From Mucilaginibacter sp. UR6-11 (lineage in GTDB: Bacteria; Bacteroidota; Bacteroidia; Sphingobacteriales; Sphingobacteriaceae), in the NCBI RefSeq assembly GCF_020880695.1, contig NZ_JAJIWO010000009.1, forward strand, positions 124,001 to 188,000: 64,000 nt of DNA, written 5' to 3'. The notes beneath the pieces are model-generated. The model made no database searches and was not told the DNA's origin. It saw nothing but the letters and a program-made list of their open reading frames with translations. The position numbers and the translations under genes are program-made. Below, piece after piece: positions 54,021-60,106 of the stretch; the first letter of the stretch is position 1; every line of letters starts with the position of its first letter.

Positions 54021-54053
54021 GTAGAGATCGCTTCGTTCCTCGCAATGACGTAG
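54021..54053. repeat. Dispersed-repeat-like tract (GATCGCTTCGTTCCTCGCAATG)
   Basis: The tract GAGATCGCTTCGTTCCTCG then CAATGACGTAG matches, from memory, a short intergenic repeat seen in many Bacteroidota genomes. Only one copy is in this window. Confidence 0.45.
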
Positions 54054-54102
54054 TTGGGAGGATAGTGCCCTATTACCTAATGTAAGCAGCGGCCTGTGCG
54101 AT

Positions 54103-54438
54103 TCCCTCCCCACGGGAGGGTGCAGGGAGGGGTTTAGCCCACATGCTTAGCGGACCTGTCAATCGGCGAAACCCCTCCCCGCCATTGCACCGCCCGCCGC
54201 ACCCCTCCCGGGGGAGGGAGTATGAGCGTCGGCCGCGTTAGGGGTAGGAGCGGATACCTGCCTCGCGCCTAACGCCATGTGCGCGTATGAGCGGATAACC
54301 CGGGCCGCAGGCAACGCCCTGATTATTCCTTTCTATCTCCCCCGTCATTACAATTACACCAACATTCCCCAATAAAACAGCCCGCGCAACCCCTCCCTGC
54401 CACCGCACTGCCCGACACACCCCTCCCGAGGAAGGGAA
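54103..54438. repeat. Three copies of a GC-rich CCCTCCC repeat unit
   Basis: Units at 54170-54220 and 54388-54438 align base for base over 51 positions: AACCCCTCCC, about 20 variable GC-rich bases, then CACCCCTCCCG.GG.AGGGA. A shorter copy lies inverted at 54103-54136. Each unit can fold through CCTCCC/GGGAGG. This looks like a REP-type or MITE-like intergenic repeat. Confidence 0.65.
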
Positions 54439-54549
54439 TATTAAGACCTAACCAACTCAATACTTACAAAGTACGGCAACCTGGTCCAGCAAAATGGTGG
54501 CGCTGTTTTGTCAGTACATTTAATTGCCGGCGCAAAACACCAAAATTCG

Positions 54550-54768
54550 TGATCCATCCTGATCCAACTATCCCGATCCAAACCTGGAAAAACAGCCAAA
54601 ATGCAATTCATTGATTATCAACATAAAATAACCAAACTATACTTAAAAATACTGACTTAAAAGGCGATCCATTGTTGATCCACCGAAATATGTTATTCGT
54701 TGTATACCAGAAGGTTAAGTAAAAAAGGTGATCCACCTGATCCATTTGATCCACATTAATGTGGATCA
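54550..54768. repeat. TGATCC repeat cluster with terminal palindrome (right)
   Basis: TGATCC at 54550, 54560, 54676, 54729, 54738 and 54747, and CGATCC at 54574 and 54665. The last three TGATCC are exactly 9 bases apart, and the last opens a perfect 22-base palindrome TGATCCACAT-TA-ATGTGGATCA (54747-54768). The left cluster has the same opening TGATCCAC and closing GTGGATCA in its hairpin. Confidence 0.75.
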
Positions 54769-54813
54769 GCGCACATCCGCATGCCTGCCTATCCGCACAT
54801 CCGCACATTCTCT

Positions 54814-54821
54814 TATCTTTG
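54814..54821 (+). promoter_or_regulatory. Candidate -7 box of the FAD dehydrogenase gene
   Basis: TATCTTTG, an exact TAnnTTTG match, 30 bases before the ATG. A small CCGGG/CCCGG hairpin (54828-54844) lies in the leader. The TGATCC palindrome ends 45 bases upstream and could be a regulator site for this promoter. Confidence 0.5.
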
Positions 54822-54851
54822 CACCATCCGGGATAAACACCCGGCAGCACC

Positions 54852-56399
54852 ATGACCAAAGAAACAGAGCTAATAGCCACCCCCGGGCAGCAGGACGACC
54901 AGGAAGTGTTAACCCGGCTGGCGGCCGCGGCCCTAAAGCTGCCGCCCCAGCAGATCACCCACGTACAGGTACTTAAACGCAGTATTGACGCCCGTGGCCG
55001 GCGCGTGGTTTACCGCATGCAGGTAAGGGCCTACATACAGGAGGCACACCACCCCGAAACCTATACCCAACACTACCCCAGCGTTAAGGACGCGAAGCCG
55101 GTGATCATCGTCGGCGCCGGCCCGGCGGGGCTGTTCGCTGCCCTGCAATGCATCGAGCTAGGGCTGAAACCCGTCATCGTGGAGCGCGGCAAAGCCGTAA
55201 AGGACCGCCGCCGCGACCTGGCCAACATCAACAAACAGGGCCTGGTGAACCCCGAGAGCAACTACTGCTTCGGCGAGGGCGGGGCCGGCACCTACTCGGA
55301 CGGGAAGCTGTATACCCGCAGCACCAAGCGCGGCGACGTGAACGCGGTGCTGCGGACCTTCGTGGCCCACGGCGCCACCGAAGACATCCTGGTCGACGCC
55401 CGCCCGCACATCGGTACCAACAAGCTGCCCCAGATCATCACCGCCATCCGCGAAACCATCCTCCAGGCCGGCGGCGAGGTGCGCTTCGACGCCAAAGTGA
55501 CGGAGCTGCTGGTGCAGTTCGGCAAGGTCGAAGGCGTGAAGCTGGCCGGCGGCGAGGTGCTGAAGGCCGGCGCCGTGATCCTGGCCACCGGCCACTCGGC
55601 AAGGGACGTGTTCGAGATGCTGCGCCGCCAGGGCATCCTGATCGAGGCCAAGGCGTTCGCGCTGGGTGTCCGCATCGAGCACCCGCAGGAGATCATAGAC
55701 CGCGCCCAATACCACTGCGAGGTCCGCGACGAAGCGCTGCCGCCATCTTACTATAACCTGGTGGAGCAGGTGGATGGCCGGGGCGTATTCTCGTTCTGCA
55801 TGTGCCCGGGCGGCATCATCGCCCCCTGCGCCACCGCCACCGACGAGATCGTGGTGAACGGCTGGAGCCCCTCGAAGCGGAACAACCCTTTCGCCAACTC
55901 GGGCACGGTGGTGCAGGTCAACCTCGAAGACGTCCCCGGCAACAACGCCGACCCGTTCAAGATGCTCGACTTCCAGCATAGCATTGAGCAGCTGGCCTAC
56001 CGGGCCGGCGGCGGCAGGCTGGTGGCCCCGGCCCAGCGCATGGTGGACTTTGTGAACGGGCGGCTGTCTGTAGACCTGCCCGATAACTCGTACCTGCCCG
56101 GCACCCGGAGCGTCGAGCTTAAAGAGGTGCTGCCCGACTGGATCAACGACCGGCTGCGTAATGCGCTACCGGTGTTCGGCAGGAAGATGAAGGGGTACTA
56201 TACCAATGAAGCGATACTGGTGGGGGTGGAGTCGCGCACGTCGTCGCCCATCAAGATACCGCGTGATAAGGAAACGATGCAGCACCCGCAGGTACAGGGG
56301 TTGTTCCCCTGCGGCGAGGGCGCGGGGTATGCCGGTGGCATCATTTCTGCTGCTATTGACGGGATAAACTGCGCGATAGCCGCAGGCAAGCTAATTTAA
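54852..56399 (+). CDS. NAD(P)/FAD-dependent dehydrogenase, COG2509 type
   Basis: 515 residues. An N-terminal helical/ferredoxin-like part (about 1-75), then Rossmann FAD motif VIIVGAGPAGLFAALQCIE and the family blocks NYCFGEGGAGTYSDGKLYTRS, FCMCPGGIIAPCATATDEIVVNG, and the end motif GLFPCGEGAGYAGGIISAA. Matches uncharacterised FAD dehydrogenases (COG2509); substrate unknown. GC is far above the window's norm (36/60 and 41/60 in two counted lines), making its open antisense frames unusually long. DinB gene follows after 6 bases. Confidence 0.92.
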   Translation: MTKETELIATPGQQDDQEVLTRLAAAALKLPPQQITHVQVLKRSIDARGRRVVYRMQVRAYIQEAHHPETYTQHYPSVKDAKPVIIVGAGPAGLFAALQCIELGLKPVIVERGKAVKDRRRDLANINKQGLVNPESNYCFGEGGAGTYSDGKLYTRSTKRGDVNAVLRTFVAHGATEDILVDARPHIGTNKLPQIITAIRETILQAGGEVRFDAKVTELLVQFGKVEGVKLAGGEVLKAGAVILATGHSARDVFEMLRRQGILIEAKAFALGVRIEHPQEIIDRAQYHCEVRDEALPPSYYNLVEQVDGRGVFSFCMCPGGIIAPCATATDEIVVNGWSPSKRNNPFANSGTVVQVNLEDVPGNNADPFKMLDFQHSIEQLAYRAGGGRLVAPAQRMVDFVNGRLSVDLPDNSYLPGTRSVELKEVLPDWINDRLRNALPVFGRKMKGYYTNEAILVGVESRTSSPIKIPRDKETMQHPQVQGLFPCGEGAGYAGGIISAAIDGINCAIAAGKLI

Positions 56400-56405
56400 C
56401 AGACC

Positions 56406-56882
56406 ATGACAACAAACGACAAACTGATCTACCAGGTAGAGAACACCTTATCAGGCCAGCCATGGTACGGCGACCCGATATACGATATCCTGGACAAAGT
56501 GACCTTTGAAAGCGCCTATGAGCGGGTTGGTCATGCGCATACGATTGCCGAGATCGTCCTGCACATGGTAAGCTGGACCGAAGAGGTGATGGACCGCATG
56601 AATGAAAAGCCGGCCTCGTTACCGGTAAGCGGCAACTGGCCACATCCCGGCGACCCGGATGAAACCAAATGGCAGCTATGGATAGATGACTTTAAGCTGG
56701 TTAATGTAAACCTCGTCAAAACCATCCGCGACTTCCCCGAAGACAAGTGGGATAAACCCATCATTGATGAACGCGCCGACGAACCGGTTACTACTTATGA
56801 AGAGCTGCTGTACGGTTTCATCCAGCACCAGATCTACCACGCCGGGCAGATTGCGCTGTTGGTCAGGGCGATTATCGGGTAG
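56406..56882 (+). CDS. DinB-family protein
   Basis: 158 residues with the DinB four-helix plan: helix 1 around LIYQVENTLSG, VGHAHTIAEIVLHMVSWTEEVMDRM with metal-ligand His, and LLYGFIQHQIYHAGQIALLVRAI with the C-terminal His pair. These are putative metal-dependent enzymes, some thiol S-transferases. Close to the FAD dehydrogenase (6 bases), so likely co-transcribed. Confidence 0.9.
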   Translation: MTTNDKLIYQVENTLSGQPWYGDPIYDILDKVTFESAYERVGHAHTIAEIVLHMVSWTEEVMDRMNEKPASLPVSGNWPHPGDPDETKWQLWIDDFKLVNVNLVKTIRDFPEDKWDKPIIDERADEPVTTYEELLYGFIQHQIYHAGQIALLVRAIIG

Positions 56883-56883
56883 G

Positions 56884-57099
56884 TTAATAAGGTAACTCCT
56901 CGCACTTGAACCCTGCGTTGTTTAATAATGATTCAATATATCTCGGCGGCAGATCGTGTGATACTACGCGCAGGATGTTGTCGCAATCCTCAAGGTCGAA
57001 GTTCCAGTCCTGGATGGCCTGCACCGAAGTTAGTATCGGCTGCACCTGTTCAACGTCCTCAGGGTTATTTACACTTGTTGTGAATATCAGTATGTCCAT
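56884..57099 (-). CDS. HMA-like small protein lacking the metal-binding cysteines
   Basis: 71 residues. The pattern IFTTSVNNPEDVEQVQPILTS, DWNFDLEDCDNILRVVSHDL, YIESLLNNAGFKCEEL gives the beta-alpha-beta-beta-alpha-beta order of heavy-metal-associated domains, but the CxxC site is replaced by TTSVNN. So copper binding is unlikely by the normal route. Convergent with DinB (1 base between). Confidence 0.7.
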   Translation of the reverse strand: MDILIFTTSVNNPEDVEQVQPILTSVQAIQDWNFDLEDCDNILRVVSHDLPPRYIESLLNNAGFKCEELPY

Positions 57100-57118
57100 G
57101 ATAGTGTAGGTTTGTTAA

Positions 57119-57172
57119 AGCGGCAGTAGCATTGCAAGTAGCAGACTAGTTACTGCAACTGCAACTGCCGCT
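57119..57172. repeat. Long imperfect hairpin after the ECF sigma operon
   Basis: AGCGGCAGT (57119-57127) pairs with ACTGCCGCT (57164-57172), and inner TTGCAAGTA pairs loosely with TACTGCAA. Built from CTGCAACTGC-type repeats. It lies just past the stop of the 57181-57591 gene on the minus strand and could end that operon, though T-rich sequence after it is short. Confidence 0.5.
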
Positions 57173-57180
57173 GCTACTAA

Positions 57181-57591
57181 TTATTCTTGTTCTTTCTTTG
57201 CGCTTTCGGCTTCAAACTGGTCCCAGTCGCGGTTAAACGGATGCTCGTGGCGTCCCCATGGGCCGCAATCGGCACGATCGCGCATTTTTTGCTTGAACTT
57301 CTCTTTCTGCTCGGGCGTCATGGTTTTAAAGCGTTCTTCCATTTTGGCACGCATCCATGGCGCACCGCCACGTCCACCCCAGCCGCGTCCGCCTTTATGG
57401 CCAAAGCCAAAGAGTATTTTGCAAAGTATAAATATGCCCATGGCCTGCCAAAAAGTTATGGTAGAAGCATGCAATATGGCGGGTAATAAATTGTTCCAAA
57501 GCTGCATTACCACAAAGCTGATGAGCGAAAGGAAAGCTGCTACCGCGATGGGTATAAATATGAACCGTCCCTTAAAAAGTAATTTTTTCAT
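57181..57591 (-). CDS. Small membrane protein with charged MTPEQKEKFKQKM tail
   Basis: 136 residues: two membrane helices (about 10-31 and 38-60), a glycine/arginine-rich stretch (HKGGRGWGGRGGAP), then a charged helix RFKTMTPEQKEKFKQKMRDR of the kind seen in Spy/CpxP-like proteins, and a histidine-containing tail. It begins 11 bases after the sigma gene stop. It may control that sigma factor or be its target; it does not look like a known zinc-finger anti-sigma (no CxxC). Confidence 0.75.
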   Translation of the reverse strand: MKKLLFKGRFIFIPIAVAAFLSLISFVVMQLWNNLLPAILHASTITFWQAMGIFILCKILFGFGHKGGRGWGGRGGAPWMRAKMEERFKTMTPEQKEKFKQKMRDRADCGPWGRHEHPFNRDWDQFEAESAKKEQE

Positions 57592-57602
57592 GTTTTTTGT
57601 TT

Positions 57603-58178
57603 TTAATATTTTGTGATCTCTTGATATAACTGTTGTAATCTGTCGCGCAGATGCAATACGGCGTAACGTTTGCGCGATACCAGGGTATTTACATTCACCC
57701 CCGTTAACTCTGATATTTCCTGAAAGGTCATGTCATCCATTTCCTGCCAGATAAAAACCTGTTTTTGTTCTTCAGGTAATTCATCAAGCGCAGTAAATAG
57801 CTGTTCCCAAAAAAGGTTGCGCATATATTCCGTTTCGGGGGTGCTGTCATCGGGCATCAGCAGGTCTTTAAAGCCTGATGTATCATCGTCGCCCTCGTCA
57901 TCTCCTATAAACAGGTCGTCAAGTAAAGTTTCTGATTTCTTTTTATGCTTATCGGTGATCTTGTTCCGAGCCACTTTATACAGCCAGGCGCCTGTCTGTT
58001 CAATTGGCTCAGAATTTACCAGCGCGCTAAACTGGTACCACACATCCTGCAGGATATCTTCCGCATCAGCATCATTTTTCACCCGTTTGCGGATAAAGCC
58101 CAGCAAGTTTTTGCCATAAGCCTTTATAGTGCTTATGATATGACTTTCTCTTTCTTCGGGCATTAATGCTGTGATCAA
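57603..58178 (-). CDS. ECF-type RNA polymerase sigma factor
   Basis: 191 residues from 58178; an ATG five codons on (58163, MPEERESHII) is a likely alternative start. Region 2: NLLGFIRKRVKNDADAEDILQDVWYQF; a long acidic linker (DDLFIGDDEGDDDTSGF) between regions 2 and 4; region 4: ALDELPEEQKQVFIWQEMDDMTFQEISELTGVNVNTLVSRKRYAVLHLR. The acidic linker is unusual. Its operon partner is a small membrane protein. Confidence 0.92.
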   Translation of the reverse strand: MITALMPEERESHIISTIKAYGKNLLGFIRKRVKNDADAEDILQDVWYQFSALVNSEPIEQTGAWLYKVARNKITDKHKKKSETLLDDLFIGDDEGDDDTSGFKDLLMPDDSTPETEYMRNLFWEQLFTALDELPEEQKQVFIWQEMDDMTFQEISELTGVNVNTLVSRKRYAVLHLRDRLQQLYQEITKY

Positions 58179-58337
58179 TTTATTACTTGTTTAAAGGTAA
58201 AGACGATTCACGTTTAAAAACATTTTAAATTATTTAATTATTTTTTGTGACGGCTGTTTGACTGCCAAAACCGCCAATTATTACAGCTTGGCGTAATATT
58301 TGAATACTTAGTGCAACCTATCTTCTAAAAGGGAGCC

Positions 58338-58363
58338 GGCTTTAAAGGATAAACTTTAAAGCC
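58338..58363. promoter_or_regulatory. Perfect stem-loop in the leader of the CoA-binding gene
   Basis: GGCTTTAAAG (58338-58347) pairs with CTTTAAAGCC (58354-58363), with a GATAAA loop. It is 29 bases before the ATG at 58392. Between them lies AAAGGGGGTGATG, an unusually strong Shine-Dalgarno-like stretch for this phylum. Confidence 0.5.
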
Positions 58364-58391
58364 TGTTCTTAAGAAAGGGGGTGATGAAGTT

Positions 58392-58757
58392 ATGGCTGAT
58401 AAAAAAACATTGATATTAGGCGCTACGCCCAACCCGGGCAGATACGCATACCTGGCTGCTAACCGGTTGGCCGGACACGGACACCCCATAGTTAACGTAG
58501 GTTTAAAAACCGGCGAGGTAGCCGGTGTACCTATTGAAAAACCGGAAGTTATCCATACTGATATAGATACCATCACCCTATATGTTGGCCCGCAGAACCA
58601 GCCACCGTTGTATGACTATATTTTAGCTACCAAACCAAAACGGATCATCTTTAATCCCGGAACGGAAAACAGCGAGCTGCAACGCCTGGCGGATGCTGAA
58701 GGGATTAATACGGAATATGCTTGTACGTTGGTTTTATTGAGTATTGGTGAGTATTAA
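58392..58757 (+). CDS. CoA-binding-domain protein (YccU-like)
   Basis: 121 residues forming one Rossmann-type CoA-binding domain: TLILGATPNPGRYAYLAANRL, IVNVGLKTGEVAGVPI, TITLYVGPQNQPPLYDYIL, KRIIFNPGTENSELQRLA. Family function is not settled. The ribosome site GGGGGTGAT lies 4-12 bases upstream, strong for Bacteroidota. Confidence 0.92.
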   Translation: MADKKTLILGATPNPGRYAYLAANRLAGHGHPIVNVGLKTGEVAGVPIEKPEVIHTDIDTITLYVGPQNQPPLYDYILATKPKRIIFNPGTENSELQRLADAEGINTEYACTLVLLSIGEY

Positions 58758-58869
58758 ACCGCTTCGCGAGAGATTGGTTAATAGATATTGATAAAGTGCG
58801 CATTTCCTTATCAATCAACGACGACAATTTATAAGAATGTCAGTCGTAAAACACAAAAAAATTGCACCT

Positions 58870-59943
58870 CTACACCCCCAACGCCCCAAATATCTCCTGA
58901 ATAGAAAACTTAGCTCCGCAAACAAATTCGTCCGATGCACCATAATATATAGTAACGGTATCGCCATCGACAATATGGCCATTGGTAAATACCACGTTGC
59001 CAAAGAAGCCACTTAGCTCATACGGCTCGGCAGGCACCATAATTGGTTGGTCGGTGCGGGCAATAACTTTTGACGGATCATTAAGATCCAGCAGGAAAGC
59101 GCCCAAGCAATATTGATGGTCGTTGTTGGCTCCGTGGTAAATTTCAAGCCAGCCCTTGTCGGTTTTAATGGGTGCGGCGCCCGCGCCTACACGCTGGCAG
59201 TCCCAGCTTTCTTTCCGGGTTTTAATGATGCATTTATGGTTGCCCCAATGCACACCATCCGGCGATTGCGCCAGCCAGATATAATTGCCGCCGATATCCA
59301 CGCTGCTGGGGCGGTGCAGGCAATAGTATAATCCGTTTATCTTTTCCTCAAAAATAGCGCAGTCTTTATTATGCGGCGGGATGATCATGCCGTGGTTCTC
59401 GAAAGTTTTCCAGTCGGTAGTGGTGCGCATGCCAACCCCCACCCCATTGGCTGATACTGCAGTAAAAGTGAGGTGATATTTACCTTCCAAAAAAGTAACC
59501 CTGCAATCTTCAATACCAAACGACTCTAATTTTCCGATACCGAATAACGATCCGTAGCCTTCGGGCTCATAAAACCGCACGCCGTCATCACTGCAAAGCA
59601 GGCGCAAGTGCGATAGGGTGGTCAGGTAATCCAGCCCCATATAACGGATCACCCGTGGATCAGTAGTGATCAGTTCCGGATGTTCTGAAGGCAACTCCAT
59701 TATCTCAGTTTTCCCCAGTTCATTTAGTATCGGAAAGAAAATGGAACCTTCTTTTTGTACAGCATTTTCAGCAACACGTACGATCAGCCAGGTTTTACCT
59801 TCAAACGTAAACACGCCCGGGTTTAACAAACAGATAATCTGCAAACCATCTTCGCTACACTTAAGATCGATGGGTGATAATAATGGATTTTCGGGGAAAC
59901 GTCTGGCTATATCCTTCATAAAAAAGCTTCGTTGTAAAGACAT
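58870..59943 (-). CDS. GH130-family beta-mannoside phosphorylase/hydrolase
   Basis: 357 residues, no signal peptide, so cytoplasmic. Five-bladed propeller pattern with NPGVFTFEGKTWLIVRVAE, IEDCRVTFLEGKYHLTFTAVS, DCAIFEEKINGLYYCLHRP, GAGAAPIKTDKGWLEIYHG and GNVVFTNGHIVDGDTVTIYYGASDE. GH130 enzymes act on beta-1,4- or beta-1,2-mannosides. A second ATG eight codons on is possible. The neighbour GH92 gene on the same strand encodes a secreted alpha-mannosidase, so both fit mannoside or N-glycan use. Confidence 0.93.
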   Translation of the reverse strand: MSLQRSFFMKDIARRFPENPLLSPIDLKCSEDGLQIICLLNPGVFTFEGKTWLIVRVAENAVQKEGSIFFPILNELGKTEIMELPSEHPELITTDPRVIRYMGLDYLTTLSHLRLLCSDDGVRFYEPEGYGSLFGIGKLESFGIEDCRVTFLEGKYHLTFTAVSANGVGVGMRTTTDWKTFENHGMIIPPHNKDCAIFEEKINGLYYCLHRPSSVDIGGNYIWLAQSPDGVHWGNHKCIIKTRKESWDCQRVGAGAAPIKTDKGWLEIYHGANNDHQYCLGAFLLDLNDPSKVIARTDQPIMVPAEPYELSGFFGNVVFTNGHIVDGDTVTIYYGASDEFVCGAKFSIQEIFGALGV

Positions 59944-60055
59944 TTAAACAACCTGTTTTATCAATAAGTTTTAAAGGAAATTTATTAATTAATACTGCAA
60001 TCACACTAAAACAAAAGCAACTTTAACGGGTTATCGACCATCCCGACGTAAAAAA

Positions 60056-60080
60056 GGCCGCCTGCAAACTGCAGGCGGCC
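60056..60080 (-). terminator. Intrinsic terminator of the GH92 gene
   Basis: GGCCGCCTGCA (60056-60066) and TGCAGGCGGCC (60070-60080), an 11-base stem with a 3-base loop; on the minus strand it runs into TTTTTTACG. Lies 26 bases past the GH92 stop and stops transcription before the GH130 gene. Confidence 0.92.
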
Positions 60081-60106
60081 TCCATCAATATCAAGCTTTA
60101 ATCAAA

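Larger units (their letters stand above)
53955..54851. other. Long repeat-rich non-coding region
   Basis: 897 bases without a credible gene. It holds a GATCGCTTCGTTCCTCGCAA repeat (54021-54053), three copies of a GC-rich CCCTCCC unit (54103-54438), a TGATCC cluster with a palindrome (54550-54768), and the promoter of the FAD dehydrogenase. Minus-strand open frames here run through the repeats and show no protein-like pattern. Confidence 0.65.

Noticed and set aside
54550..54768. CRISPR array or plasmid-type iteron origin
   Set aside because: The TGATCC units are only 6 bases, spaced irregularly apart from one short run, with no spacers of even length, no cas genes and no rep gene nearby.
54608..54958. 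116-codon minus-strand frame over the TGATCC cluster
   Set aside because: It runs through repeats and into the antisense of the FAD dehydrogenase; composition is not protein-like.
55148..55979. Long open frames on both other phases of the FAD dehydrogenase gene (202 and 273 codons)
   Set aside because: High GC suppresses stop codons in every frame; the translations are Arg/Pro/His-rich or low-complexity, while the called frame has clear FAD motifs.
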